A DNA stretch of 64,000 bases, from positions 11,378,910 to 11,442,909 of the forward strand of contig OY720350.1 in assembly GCA_963082975.1 (NCBI GenBank), read 5' to 3'. Of the stretch, positions 33,900 through 46,582 are shown piece after piece. The stretch comes from Labia minor (Eukaryota > Arthropoda > Insecta > Dermaptera > Spongiphoridae). The notes under the pieces are model-generated. The model saw only the letters and a list, made by a program, of their open reading frames with translations. It made no database searches and had not been told where the DNA came from. Position 1 is the stretch's first letter. Every line of letters begins with the position of its first letter. The translations under genes were made by a program, and so were the position numbers.

Positions 33900-34949
33900 T
33901 TCACTAAAAAGATTTCGAAAAACAACTGAAAGTATAATTTTGTGTAAAATCTATATTGGATATGCAAATGGAAAATAATAAATTAACAGAAGGATTTCTT
34001 AAGATTTAAAAAACTTAACAACTTCAAAATTTTTCAAAATTAATAAGAAATCATTCTAAATTAAAGAAGAACTGTTTTAACAATATATTATAAAAAATTT
34101 TATAAGAATTTCAATTCTTCTTACTTGAACTTTTTCTAAGAATTTTAAAAACGTAAGCAAAAAAGGAAAATAACGATTGGAAGGAAAAATAAATGAAGAT
34201 AATACTAGATTAGTTTTATTTTTTTATCAATTTCTTTCCTTTTCTTTTTGGTTTTTTCTTTCTTTTGTTTGAAGATATAAAATTTAACGAGGGATATTTT
34301 TTTTATTCATAATCATAAAAATTTTCTTTTACTTTTTTTTTTCTTTTGGAGAATTTTTTCATAATTATTATTAAGAATAAAATAAATCAAAAGTGATAAG
34401 GTCATAGAAACCTATATAAATAAACATAACACTCCAATTGCCTGTATTATCTATCTATGTTTTTTTTCTGGAAGTATAACATTTATCTAAAGCATGAATG
34501 GTTCTCGAGTGGTTACTTAGAACGCTTTTGATTAGATCATACTTCTATTTTATAACGTTTTTCTCAACTTCACTTGGCGTCTGTCTGTCTCTCTGTCTGT
34601 TCGGCCTTTTGACAAATTGAAATCGATTTTTCATCCTCTGTAAATTGACTTTTGAAAATTTTTATAGATATTTCAATGGATCCTTAGAAGAAATATAATT
34701 GAAATATAATTATTTGTTTTAACTACATAATGTGGGAAGGAAGAGAGAAGAGAGAGAGAGAGAGAGATAAAATGGGTGATTAACATGCAATCCACCTTAT
34801 TAATTTGTTGTTGTTGGTAAATCTTTAATCAAATTACTAAAATAATAGAAAATGATTTTTTTTTATATAATTTAAAAAAATTAGTAAGTGATGATTAAAA
34901 TTTTGTTTGTTATTATATAAATATTTCGATTTATTCTATTACATTAAAC
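33900..34949. other. AT-rich spacer with (GA)n tract
   Basis: A (GA)n tract lies at about 34740-34766 and a CTGTCTGTCTCTCTGTCTG tract, reminiscent of HINE-2, at 34580-34599. No gene recognised. Confidence 0.5.
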
Positions 34950-35654
34950 TAGTGATTCTCTACCTGGACGATATCGCCCTCTGGGAGGCGATCGACATCT
35001 TAAAGGGGGCGATTATTGTTTTAATTTGAGACATGTACCCAAGATTAAGTGGCAACCTCAACCTGAGAGAGGTGCCAGAATAAGGCCCCGGAATCCTGGT
35101 TCCTTTATTACAAAAAAGAACTATACAAAAGAATAAATATCATTTATCTTAAATCTTTACAAATTAATGTGATTAAAAGAAATTACGTATATAATTTTAT
35201 TATTTTTAATGAATTTTTTTCTTACATACAATTTATTTATTCTTTTAAAATTTAATTTTAATTTACATTAATAATTAATTATCCATGACTAGAAATTTTT
35301 ATTTTATTGTATAAATTAGTGATTCTCAACCTGGGCGATTATTTGACTATACGCTTTTGGGGGGCGAAATCATTTTCAACTCTAAAAAAAGATAAGATGA
35401 TTATTTTGCCAACAGGCTTTTAAACATTTCCGCTATTTTTCAATATGGTTCTAAAATAAAAAAATAAAAAGGTAAAATGATATTGCGATCAGGTTCTGAA
35501 ACTCGATTTTTCAATATGGCTCTGAGTATCACCAAGTGATAGGGATTATCATCCAATTTTTATCCGTTAAAATTATGGGAAGGGGGGGGGGGGGCGAATT
35601 ATGAAGCCGGCATTACGAAGTGGGCGTTTAGTCCAAAAAGGTTGAGAACCAATT
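34950..35654. mobile_element. hAT MITE, 705-bp composite with target duplication CATTAAAC
   Basis: The outer ends TAGTGATTCTCTACC and GGTTGAGAACCAATT are inverted relatives flanked by perfect CATTAAAC (34942-34949 and 35655-35662). A second left end, TAGTGATTCTCAACCTGGGCG, starts at 35317 inside, so the element is either two copies fused or one inserted into its sibling. A G-run lies at 35582-35594. Non-coding. Confidence 0.75.
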
Positions 35655-35662
35655 CATTAAAC

Positions 35663-36799
35663 AATGTTAAACAATTGAATGGATATTTTATTACTTAAAT
35701 CAACAGGAATTTCATATGAAATTCTTGTGGTGTGAATGGCATATAAATTAAAATTTGTCAGAAGGTAAATACTACTACTGGAACAACGGATTCAATTGGG
35801 ATAATAGAAGCAAAACTTAGGGTTTTTCATTTTAAGATTATTTTATTATCCTTTTTTTTATTCTTTATTTACTATGATATTGTATTAAATTTAGGTAAAT
35901 GTTTTCAAAAATAAAATTCAAAATATTTATTCAATTATTATAATGATATTTAACTTTATAAATTATTTTTTTTTAGATGTTTTAATATATACTATTTTGA
36001 TATTTTTATAAATGAAAAAATAACATTTTTCAAATTCAATTTGTATATTGATTCACTTGAAAACTAATAACAATCTCATTATCTATAAATATTTTATACG
36101 ACTTTCATGTATTATTTTTATTTCTTTATTTTTTTTTTTACTGACATTTCTATTATTACTTCTAGTTATGTATTCCATCTTTTTCAACATTTCATTATAT
36201 TTTTCAATTTGTATAAAAAAGAAATCAACTGAATGTTGGATTAGTCTTTTATGCATAATTTACAATGTTTTTGATATTCATATATATATATGTCAAATTT
36301 AATCAGAAAAAAACTGTCAAAATTCATTTAAATTTATATATCATTAAAGAAAAATGTAAAGATTTCTTATTTTTTTTTATTTTTTATTTTTAATATGAAA
36401 ATGAAAGTCAATGCTTGCTTACCTGTCATTTTTATTCTTTACAATTTATATCTCTAAATTTCAGAATAAATTTATTTTTTATTGATTTTCTTAGTAATTT
36501 GAATATTATATATTATATTTCTACAATAAAATACAAACATGTTTTTAGTGATAATATACATATCACATTATTCAGTAAAATACACATTTTAAATCTTTAG
36601 TAGAAAAATAATAAAATTTAGTATATTATTTAATTTTATTTTTATTATGATTTCAAAATTTAAAAAAAAAATTACCAAATGGTTAAAACTTAATTTTATA
36701 TATCTGAATTTATGAATTTAAAATTAAATAATTTTATTATTCAATAACAAAAAAAAATAATATTTTAGTAAGATACGGTTTTTCCCAATGGCATTAAAA
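35663..36799. other. AT-rich spacer
   Basis: Frames at 36048-36302 and 36415-36600 translate to Phe/Ile/Tyr-rich low complexity and are typical of random AT-rich DNA. No gene recognised. Confidence 0.5.
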
Positions 36800-37336
36800 T
36801 TAATGAAATTTAATTAATTATAAATTAAAATTTATAAATAATAATTATTAAATCAGCGCATGTTTGGCTCTTTGTTGATGGCACCACGTCACGTGTTGGC
36901 GCGTGATTTGCAGTGTTAAAAAATTAATTCCGGTACTTTCAGTGATTTAATAAAGCTGAAATTCTATATATAGCAGTTTTATACAATTTTTAATCATGTG
37001 AAAAACTATCAAACCTATATCTTTATTTTTACGGTCACTTTAGAGGAAAAAAAATCAAAACGTTGTAGGTAATGACACTCTTTCGGTTGAGCTATATTTC
37101 TCAAAAGTTGATAGAAAACTACGAATTTTGAATAATTCCCGTATACCAAATTTCTTGATTCTAGCTCAAACCGTTTTTTTCGTAATCTTGTCTACATACA
37201 TTCACACACACACACATTTTTCTCAACCTTAGTGAAAATAATTAAGGAACCTACAAAACGTATAAAAACATCAAAATCTCAACATCGAAAATTTTCGTGA
37301 TCGTAATACTATTTAAGTATGGCGAGATAGTAAAAA
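36800..37336 (+). mobile_element. HINE-1 copy e, 5'-truncated
   Basis: Starts in the AATTAATTATAAATT region, so the CTGGAG hairpin and CTATCTCGC repeat are missing. It keeps CACGTCACGTG, a short CA tract and the 3' end, where extra bases separate ACTAT from GGCGAGATAGT. Confidence 0.85.
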
Positions 37337-38392
37337 CTATACTTTAAAATTTTGATTAATGATATAAAGTAATGGAATAAATAAAATGTTAGTAAAAATC
37401 AAAATATTATGATTCCTTATATTATATTAAATTTTCAATTTAAACATAAATATCCAATTAAATTATTTTTGAATTTGAATTTTATTTAGTTTTTTTTTAT
37501 TTTTACAATTTTAAATAATTTATAAAAAACAATTATAAGTAAATCTTTCATTTTTCTTATTATATTTCATTAGATTTTAATAAATTTATTTGAATCAGTC
37601 AATATATAATAATCATAGTAATAATAACCATTTCATAATAATTACTGTTTATAATAATAATAATAATAAATAACAAACCAACGATATTTATGACGACTCA
37701 ATCAATTTTTTCTTTTTTATTTGATTTTTTTGTGAATTGAATGAAAAAAAAAAAATTATTTTTGCAAATCTTCTCTAGCTTTCAATTTTTTTTCTTTCTT
37801 TTTCCTCTTCGTTTCGTTTTTTTATTCAACATTCCCTTTGGGGTAAGTGATTTTTATCCTTAACCAAATATATGCAGAGAAATTTGGTAGTCATCTTTTC
37901 TTCAAATCCTCCATCTTTTCAAGAGATAAGTCAAATTCAATGACAGATTCAAACAATTGACAATTTATCTATATTGATATATTGTAAGAATTTAGATAGA
38001 CTGCTAGATGGATGTTCTTATACCTATAATAAATATAGTAAGTTAAAAGAAAATAAATATAGAAATTTTTTATTTAATTTATATGGATTTGAATTTTTTA
38101 TTTTTTTATTTTTAAAATAAAATCAATCAACTTTTTAAAAATGAATTTAACATTTTTTATAAGAATAAATAATATAGAAAATGTGAATTAATTATGAGAA
38201 GCAAATGAAAAATGGTTATAGTAATTTAATAATTATCTTCTTAGTTCTTAATAATTAAAAAAATGGATCCTAAATTTTATCTAGATCAAAAATTTATTTT
38301 TTTATTTTATTATTAAATTATTTATTATTATTATTATTAACATACAAGATATATAATTTGAAAATGTAGAAAAATTTAAAAACTTATGTTCT
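37337..38392. other. AT-rich spacer
   Basis: (TAA)n at 37655-37669 and a T-rich tract at 37785-37825 ending at GGG|GTAAGTG, which resembles a splice donor but has no coding support. Confidence 0.45.
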
Positions 38393-38850
38393 GTGATAAC
38401 GAAAGATAATAATATTCGAGATGAGTTTAAAGCGAGGTTACAATCGGAAAGTGCCTGTTATTATGCAATAAAGGGGCTTATCGTGTCCAAATTATTATCA
38501 AAGGGGATAAAAATTAAAATATATAAAACAATTATTTTACCGGGTGAGGCATGGTCTATGACCTTAGGTGACGAGAGTAGATTTAAAGTATTTGAGAATA
38601 GGATTCTGCGAAGCATTTATGGGCAAAAGAAAGATGAATGGAAAATATATTGGTAGGGAGACCGAGTGGGAAACGTCCACTTGGAAGACCAAAGATACGA
38701 TGGGTGGATAATGTGGGAGAGGACGTGAGAAAGATGGAAGAGAATAAGGACTGGAGGGTTGTGGCTCAGAATAGGAATACTTGGAAGGGTGTGGTTGCTG
38801 CGGCCAAGAACTTTCGAGTTCCATAGAGCCACAGAGATAGATAGATCCAA
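38393..38850 (+). pseudogene. LINE family 2 (RTE/CR1-like) ORF2 C-terminus, internally deleted
   Basis: Two overlapping frames are seen. The first (38393-38656) reads CYYAIKGLIVSKLLSKGIKI, then YKTIILPGEAWSM, ESRFKVFENRILRSIYG. The second (38638-38826) reads GRPSGKRPLGRPKIRWVDNV, EDVRKMEENKDW, AQNRNTWKGVVAAAKNFRVP and a TAG. Together these are the thumb and tail of a non-LTR reverse transcriptase ending in a GATA-repeat tail (AGAGATAGATAGATCC). The segment between RSIYG and RPLGRP is deleted with a frame change. Reverse transcriptase catalytic residues lie upstream and are absent. Fragments of the same family occur at 20882 and 21063. Confidence 0.85.
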
Positions 38851-39239
38851 AATTTAGTAATACTATTAACCTATATATAAATAATATTTTTATATTAATG
38901 CAATTTTTCTCATTAATATTCATATATAATCAATAGAATACATAATTAATTTCATCCGTTATATTACTCCTCTCTTTTAATATTGCAATTAATAATTAAT
39001 AGTTCATATATTATCAATTAAATATTATAATTAATCAGTGATTAAGTGTTATTGAACTGAAATAATATATGACTACTTGTTTAACAAATTATTAATTATC
39101 TTTTTTATTGTAGCTACATTATATAGATGTCAAAATAAGTGATCTTTAATTTGATACTAAGAAAGAGTACGATACTTCATAATGTCTGCAGAGTAAGGAG
39201 TCGAAACGTTGTATATATACCTATATATTTGTATACTTA
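38851..39239. other. AT-rich spacer
   Basis: Nothing recognised. Confidence 0.5.
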
Positions 39240-39430
39240 TGAATATTTTTGATATTAAACCGCTCTAAGGATTTTTTTTTTGAAATTCACACCATAGATA
39301 GTATTTATAAAGAAAAATCGATTTGTATTGGTTTCAACTACGATAAAAATCAGATTGATTAGTATTTTCTTAATTTAAAATAGTAAATTTTTTTTGACGT
39401 CACAAATTACTTCATCCATATTGAAATTTG
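39240..39430 (-). mobile_element. HINE-like R3 fragment
   Basis: Inverse orientation of the 12120-12370 sequence: AAACCGCTCTAA, GAAATTCACACCATAGATAG, TATTTATAAAGAAAAATC and TGACGTCA at 39395-39402. Ends not defined. Confidence 0.5.
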
Positions 39431-40240
39431 CCTCCCGACATTCTTTTTTAATTGATATTAATATTTTTTATATTTAAAATATTTTAAATATTATATTAAT
39501 TTCGAAATAAAATTAAAAATATTTATTTTAATAATCTTTTAGAATAAAAATTTATGAAATATATTTATCATTCCTCAAACCAAAAAAAAAAATTATTCAT
39601 GAAATTAGCAACATATATGTAATACATATGAACAATTATAAATAAATTGTTGAAAAAATTTGATCTAATATAATATTAAAATAAATTATATTCTATTAAT
39701 AAAAATGTTTTTTAGATGAAATTTTAAAAATAATATAAATGATATTTTATTATTAGAAATAAAAAGAAAAAATGTAACCTCCTTTCTTAATCCTTCTATC
39801 TTAATTAAAATATAGACAAGTCCAGGTGTCAATATAATTTCAAAATTACTATATATATAAGGATAATACTATAAGTAATATTCATATTTGTTAGTAGTAG
39901 TGGCAGTTATATAAAATGTATTCATATTACTTGGATATTTTGCATCTTTAATAGAATAAGTTTTAGATTTTGGTGCTTCTGTATTTTGATTCATTTGCCT
40001 TCCTTTGGGTTCTCATCAATCATATTACCTGTTACCATATAATAAATTCAGATTGAAATCTACATTACAAAATCAATACGTCATCTTGTTCCCAAGTGAA
40101 CTACAATTCAGAACATTTCTTAGTTTCATTTTTCGTTTAGGAATACCACGATTATTTTTAAAAGACAGATAATATTAAAATTAATATTTTTCTAATAAAA
40201 AAAAAATTATTTTATAACTAAAAAATCAATTTAACATAAG
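39431..40240. other. AT-rich spacer
   Basis: No gene or known repeat seen. Confidence 0.5.
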
Positions 40241-40726
40241 GTAAAGACACCTATTCCGAACAGGGACGAATTCTTGCCAGCAAACGCTTCATGACGCCTA
40301 AGTAAAACTCTCCAGTGACTGTCTGGCCGGGTTCACGCACTTTTTCGATATTTTCTTCCTATAATCCGGTTCTGGGACGGCCTGATCTTTCGTCATCATC
40401 CAGCGTCTCTCTACCCGATTTGAACCACTCGTAAACTTGCGTACGGGATAGACAATCATCATCATATGCATTTCGTAGCATTTGGTGCGTTTCAGTAAAA
40501 GTTTTAAAAATCAATTGCAGCTCTTTGTTTGAAACTCACCGACCGATGTACAAAACACTGACATTTGAAACGCATTAACTTTTGTTGTATGCATCCAAAT
40601 GTCATGAAATTTATACCAGTTGTCAATGAGAGACTAAGCCATCCACGGGTAAAATATTACAACAGATGGCATTAGTGGTACTATTTGTTTTTAAAAGTTC
40701 GGTTTCTTTTGGAATGGAGGTGTATA

Positions 40727-40727
<1 letters not shown>
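40241..40727 (-). pseudogene. Mariner element, deletion derivative (second lineage)
   Basis: On the minus strand, pieces of the transposase DNA-binding half are readable: VSFKQRAAIDF, then SRTQVYEWFKSGRETLDDD-like text, with RSGRPRTGL after it (YEWF...GRE...D(D/E)RSGRP is the mariner helix-turn-helix linker). The reading then moves directly to a C-terminal TVTGEFYLGVMKRLLARIRP, skipping the whole catalytic domain. The ends share ACACCTCCATTCC / GACACCTATTCCGAAC near a (TA)n tract. Stops and frame changes are present. Incapable of encoding transposase. Confidence 0.75.
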
Positions 40728-40769
<42 letters not shown>

Positions 40770-40782
40770 GGTTTTTGTTTAA

Positions 40783-40865
40783 CACGTTCCCGCCGGCATG
40801 TACCACCGGTGGCTTATGCCGCCACATAAAATAAATAGACAAATTATGGAGCCGGCGGGAACGTG
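40783..40865. mobile_element. 83-bp piggyBac-type MITE in TTAA
   Basis: Perfect inverted ends CACGTTCCCGCCGGC are flanked by TTAA on both sides (40779-40782 and 40866-40869), the invariant piggyBac target. It contains CCACCGGTGG, a second palindrome. No coding capacity; at 83 bp it is near the minimum for a movable unit. Confidence 0.85.
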
Positions 40866-40869
40866 TTAA

Positions 40870-42180
40870 ACATTGATCAGAATTTAAAAGTTTTTTTGCA
40901 TATCTTCATATTTTATCATCTGAAGAATCCACATATGACAAGAAATGACATGTGTGTCCGTCTGTTCGTAATACACTTAAAATAACATTGGCTATAAATT
41001 ATATAAATATCAACTCATAAATTAATGTAATATTAATTATCTAAGTTCGAAGGGCGTCAAAGGTGGTCTAAGTAGCTTGTAACTAATATAATAATGAATT
41101 CATAATGATTTATAATTGATACACTTTTAATTGATAATTGATTTCTTTTTATAATAAAATATTGAAAATTAAATTTGTTATTTATTTAATTTGAAATCAA
41201 GACGTTTAACTTAACGTTAGCTTTAGGTTTCCCAAATGACTCTTTCAGATTCAGTGTCCGCTTTAGGGGCAAAAGTTCCATTTTTTTAAAATTAAAAATT
41301 AAATTTAAGGTATGAGCAATAATAATATAATCATTGCTTTCTTAAATCTATAGTTTCTATATTTAAAATTGTCAATTTAATTCTAGGAACAAAAACATTG
41401 AAAAATTAGGCTTATTGTGTCGGCTAAAGGTGCCACTGCATTACAATAAAATAATATTCATTAAATAAAAATGCAATTAGATGAAAATAAGACAGAAAAT
41501 ATTGATATACTAATACCCTCCTTTAACTCAAAGAGAAAAATAAAAATCTTTTTTTTTATGTGGGTATGCGTGTGGGTGGGTGTTTTTCCATGAATCATTA
41601 AGGTTTAAAGACTACTAAGCTTTTAGAATAAAAACCTCCCTTTTTTTTTGTTTTTTTTTTGTTGTTGAGTAAAATAAAACGTTAACAGATCATTCCTACT
41701 TTAATACTTTATGTTGTGTCGCCACATTAAAAAGACAAAAGCATCGACATTAAACATTTAAAATGTCATTTTTAAATTGGGGGAAGGAAAAAATAACAAT
41801 ATGGATAATTTACATTAAAGTTCAACTGGTTTCAAAAACAAGGAAACAATTTATATTTAATCCTAATTAATAAAAAAATATATTAGATACCTAAATATTG
41901 AATATTTTTGGACTATCATTATTATTAGGAGTATAACTTGTTAATTTAAAAAATTCAACATTTTAGGTTTTTTTTTAATTTTTTTAAAAAAAAACTAAAA
42001 ACATTACCAGTAAATTTTTAAGTTTGAAGAATTGAAATTAAATTTGTTAACATTAAAATTATTTAATTTAATAGTAATAATAATAATATTTATGTAAGAA
42101 AGAGTATAAAACAAAAAGCTTAAAAATTTAGAAATATATATAATACAAATCCATAGAAATTATCAAATTATTTGTATTAA
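40870..42180. other. AT-rich spacer
   Basis: A GTGTGTCCGTCTGTTCG piece at about 40951-40967 may be HINE debris. No gene recognised. Confidence 0.45.
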
Positions 42181-42420
42181 TAAGGTGACCATTTTTTGAA
42201 AACACCAAATCAGGACATTTTAAAAATTCGGAAATGTTCAAAAGCTTAGTCCAGAAAACGTTTGACTTTTTTTAAGAGACAAATTGAAAAGATTTTGAAA
42301 AAAATACGAAATGTCCTAAATATTTAAAAAAACGGGACAGATATCAAAAAGGAGGACAGTTAGGAGGACACTTACAAAAGGAGGACAGAGCTTACAAATG
42401 GAGGACGGTTGGTCACCTTA
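42181..42420. mobile_element. 240-bp MITE with TAAGGTGACCA ends
   Basis: TAAGGTGACC at the left is perfectly inverted at the right (GGTCACCTTA). GTATTAA precedes and ATATTAA follows, an imperfect short duplication compatible with hAT. The right half repeats GGAGGACA four times. Non-coding. Confidence 0.75.
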
Positions 42421-42477
42421 ATATTAATGGAATCAATTAAAGAATTAAAAATAAAATATTTATTATTATAAATAAAA

Positions 42478-42525
42478 AATTTGGTGTGAAAACAATACCT
42501 CCCTTACTATCGTCGGTCGGTAATA
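42478..42525 (+). mobile_element. HINE-2 3'-terminal fragment
   Basis: Only the last 45 bases of the family (TTTGGTGTGAAAACAATACC through GTCGGTCGGTAAT), bounded by AT-rich DNA. Confidence 0.8.
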
Positions 42526-43500
42526 AAAATAAAATATATATATAAAAAAATAATTTTATTAAAATATAAAATATATTAATTAATAAGAAAATTATTAAAT
42601 TTTAATAATATTACAATTGGTTTTCTTTATTTCATTATTTCTTTGTTTAAAATAAAAACTCTTTTTGAAACATTCTGTGATGGATGTCAAGTTTCACAAA
42701 AACGGAATGTAACAGGTAACTTTATTTTATTTATTGTTTTGAAGAAAAATGAAGTAAATTAAAAGTTTAAAATAAATCTTTTTTTTTTTAATTAGTTTTA
42801 TTATTTCGATAAGATCTTGTTAAAAGCAAAGTTAAACAACTTTAAAATTGTGCAATGACTTTATAAATTGAATAAAATCATTGTTAAGTGAAAAATGAAA
42901 TTTACTTTAATATTTTTCTTCCCCTAAAAATTGGTATTTTTTCATTAATAAAATTGATTTCTCCTAAAAGCTAATTTTTTTTAAAAGAAATAACTTTTTT
43001 AAATATCTTTTTTTTATTTTAAATCTTTTTTAATACTGGCTGGGGAGGTGGAAGAAAGGTGATACGCCCGACTAGACATTTTCATCAAATTGTATTTTCT
43101 AATACTTAATTAGAATGATCATTCAATTGGATTTTATTTCGATTTTTTATTTACTTTTGTTTTAAAAATTAACAATTATCTATAATTTAGTAGTACTTTT
43201 AGCACCTTTTAAGTTTTACATGATTAACTAAAAGTTATTTTTCTAATTCCCCCCCCCAATCTTTATTTTGATTCTCTATTTAGGGATTTTTATAAGAAAT
43301 TTTTTACAATAAATGCATTTTTTCATATCCATTTGTAATTTTTTAAATAAAAATTGTATTAGTAGTCTAATCAGATATAAAGGTTTGTTGTATAAACAAA
43401 ATTAATTTTACAGAAAACAATTATAAACAATTTCTAAAAATTATTTTTCTATATATTTTCTTCTTTTATTAAACATTTTTTTTTCCAACCTTTCGATAAT
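42526..43500. other. AT-rich spacer
   Basis: A C9 run lies near 43250-43258. No gene recognised. Confidence 0.5.
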
Positions 43501-43520
43501 TTTTTTCATTTCTTTTACAG

Positions 43521-43571
43521 AGAATGAAGGGTATCGATAGAGTTCAGTACGAATGTATCCATCACGATTAA
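43521..43571 (+). CDS. Candidate terminal exon, weak
   Basis: A pyrimidine-rich acceptor (TTTTTTCATTTCTTTTACAG) precedes a 16-codon phase-0 frame, RMKGIDRVQYECIHHD, and a TAA. There is no upstream exon, domain or polyA signal closer than the AATAAA near 43763. Composition is slightly richer in GC than its surroundings. Could be a last exon or chance. Confidence 0.2.
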   Translation, partial: RMKGIDRVQYECIHHD

Positions 43572-44700
43572 TTCCCACAGATTTGATTGAATTTATTAAA
43601 AAAGTAACTGAGAATGTATTTCAGGGATTCCTTCTTAACGACTACACAAATACCCACACACATACAAATACCCTTCTCCACATTCAACTACTAAAATGTT
43701 ATAAATTATTTTTATTTTATTATATTTCAGTATTTTAAAAATATAAAAAATAGATAAATTTGGAATAAATAGATTGTTTAATTGTAAATTTCGAATTGAT
43801 TGATTTATTTATTTAATTTAACCAAAATTGTTTTGATATGTTTTTCCTCATTTATAAAGAAGTATACTAAGTAGGTGGAATAAATTTCGAACAAAGTGTC
43901 TACTTATAATTAGTTGATAAATTATAAATAAATTCGCATAATTATATGATTTTCTAAAAGCTTGAATAAAATATATTCAAAATTGCAAATATATTGATAA
44001 AGTTGAGAGAACATATGAAGCAGCTTTAAAATTAATTAATAAAAACTGCAATTTATTTTTAGAATTATATATTTCCTCATTTTGATAAATTTTTATTGAA
44101 AATCTCCAATTGAATAAATTCTAGCAACTTATACTCCAATAAATTTTAATACTTATATCAATTTTTTATTTTTACTTAAATACCATATACAATTTACAAA
44201 GGATACTAAAACTAAACTTTGACCCTCGAAATTTATTCAACCAGTATGTAGGTATTTTTGAATTTGAATCATAAATATCTATAATTCATATTTATAATCA
44301 AATGATTTGAATATAAATTTATATAAGAATAATTTTATTTAATTTAGTAAAAAAAAAAAATTTCTAAACTTCAAAATGTTTTATTCATAATATAAGTGGA
44401 CTTTTTTGTAGAATATATTCCATTGAAGTAGATTGTTGTTGAATGTGAATTTAAATTAGGGGATTATTACATGACCAACTGTATTCAAAGAAGAAATACG
44501 TTATATTTTGAATTGATATTTAATAATTAATTAATATTAATATTAATATTTATTTTAAGATATAAATTATAAAACATTTTAAAAGAACATCACAATTGCT
44601 TTTATTAAAATTGAATTCCTGATTCAGTTGGAATTCAATAAGTATACATAACATTTTTACTCATCATTATTCTCTTGGATAATTATTATATATTGTATAT
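43572..44700. other. AT-rich spacer
   Basis: A degenerate (ACAC) tract near 43640-43680 yields the low-complexity HTHTNT stretch in the local open frame. Nothing else recognised. Confidence 0.45.
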
Positions 44701-44704
44701 ACTA

Positions 44705-45468
44705 GGGTGGGGTGAAAAGTTTCCGGCCTGACCAAGAAAAACGATGTTTTAAAAATTTTTTTTTGCTATATTTTTCAATATAATCTCCATCAACACTGAT
44801 ACATTTCTCATAACGGTATTCCAATTAATTTAATTAATTAATTAATTTAATTTAAGTCTCATCAACAATTATGAATCGACGCAAAAATTCGTTTGGATTA
44901 CGCCTACAGCGCCAAACTGTCGGTAGAAATTGTCTTTCGAAGCAGTTTTTGGTCTAACACACGTTAGCAAATGAGGCACCCACCTTGCACACAGCTTTCC
45001 ATGTTCAAATGGTTGTGCAAAATATTTCGCACATGCTCAGTTGACATCGTACAGGTCTCAGTATGTTGAATGTTTTTTTGGTCAGACCGGAAACTTTTCA
45101 CCCCATCCTCGGAAATATAAATATAAAATAGAACAACACAAGAAGCCCGAGCCTAGACAAGAACCCAGAAAAATCAAACATAAAATTTATGGGTAAGAAT
45201 GAGAAGGAAAGAGTCGATTGTGTGTGGAATAAAACTTGACAGCCCCATGTCTGTTTGATAAAGGAACATCATGGCAAAATCATTCATTAAAATTAATTAA
45301 ATACAAGTAAGCGAGTTTAATAAGAATGAGTGTCAAACCATTCCAAAGAATATAATACATTCCAAAGAACTAGAAACTATGAGAGGCCAATAAGAGAAGA
45401 AGATTTTTTAAAGCAAAAAAAAAAAAAAATTTAAAAACATATCGTTTTTCTTACTTTTCACCCCACCC
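44705..45468 (-). pseudogene. Mariner composite with outer and inner terminal repeats
   Basis: The outer ends are GGGTGGGGTGAAAAGT and its inverse; the similarity continues inward through GAAAAACGAT and GTTTT. Coding traces on the minus strand are the end of the DNA-binding domain (KLC, WVP, LT-like) and RRNPNEFLRRFI(I)VDET with the first catalytic D, then YEKCISVDGDYIEK, the transposase C-terminus, so the rest of the catalytic core is deleted. A third terminal-repeat copy (CCGGAAACTTTTCACCCC) lies inside at about 45078-45112, separated from the outer right end by ~350 non-transposase bases. The same arrangement occurs at 26160-26760. Confidence 0.8.
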
Positions 45469-45474
45469 ACGTAT

Positions 45475-46080
45475 ATACGAAATATAATAAAATTATTACA
45501 ATATTTAAACTTGACTCTTGTATAAAACCTATTATTACTCAAGTTTAATTTATAAAAAGAGAAACATAATTTGCCACAAGGGTCTTATTCTCTGTTTATG
45601 AATTTATAATTAACTTTTAAAAAATATTCAATGATGCATATTTAGTAGGAGTATCTATATATCGTGTAACCTAACTAACATCAACCTAATGACTATTATT
45701 CTCTCCCTTTTACAAGTTATTATTTAATATCGTAGTGTAAAATATTAAGATGAACTTTTCATTAGAATGACAGTCACTCCATTAACAAACCAAGTTTAGA
45801 AAATAAATTAATTAAATTGTAATAACAATATTTGATAAGCTACATCAACAATTTGCTCTCCTTTAGAGATAATTAATTATCTTATTTTAAAATTTACCTT
45901 TTATTCTTTCTTACTTAATATAGATCAATGGAAAGATAAAAAATAATAAAAAATCTTTGCAAATTTTTCCATCAGGAAAACAAAATATATATACTTATAA
46001 CTACCTAAACAAAAACCTTACCTTACCAAAATTTTTTTACAAAAAGAAAATTAATTTTTAATTTAATGACAAAATACGTA
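45475..46080. other. AT-rich spacer
   Basis: Nothing recognised. Confidence 0.5.
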
Positions 46081-46085
46081 ATTGT

Positions 46086-46556
46086 TTATTAAATGGGAAG
46101 CTTCAGGGATTTGGATGAAACATTGCCAGTGGATTCCTTTTTTAATTCTCGGTCACTTCTAGTTTACGAAATAAAATTTTTTTAAGTTTGATAGATTAAC
46201 TGGTTATGAATGTCGAAATTAGCAACCATTAGGTAATGTTTTATTGACAAATTCACTAATTATTCATTTATTCACTAAATTTCGGTTTAGATATAGGAAA
46301 ATTATTTAATTAATTATTTTTTTAATTTTCATATATCCAAACCGAACGGAAAATTAGTGGAGCCCTCAGCCTGCCAAATGAATAAAATATGGTAGCTAAA
46401 TCAATATCAATGGATTTATATGAAAATTTTAATAATTTTTATCTCGTAAACTAGAAAATATTGCATAACGAAAGTTTTTTTGGAATTAAAAAAGAAATCC
46501 ACTGGCAAAGTTTCATCCAAATCCCTGAAGCTTCCCGGTTTGTAAACAATAACCAA
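46086..46556. mobile_element. Foldback element F2 (~470 bp)
   Basis: The arms, about 46086-46185 and 46440-46556, are inverted copies sharing GGGAAGCTTCAGGGATTTGG, ATGAAAC, TTGCCAGTGGATT and CTAGTTTACGA. A second, internal inverted pair (TTCGGTTT / AAACCGAA) brackets the centre. Arm sequence is related to F1 at 6195-7478. The 85-codon frame at 46461-46718 runs across the right arm into the next MITE and is not a gene. Confidence 0.8.
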
Positions 46557-46582
46557 AAGATATTTTTTTATAATATATATAT

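Noticed and set aside
37785-37852. Exon ending at GGG|GTAAGTG
   Set aside because: The donor is good but the upstream sequence is a T-rich tract with stops in all useful frames and no acceptor that defines an exon.
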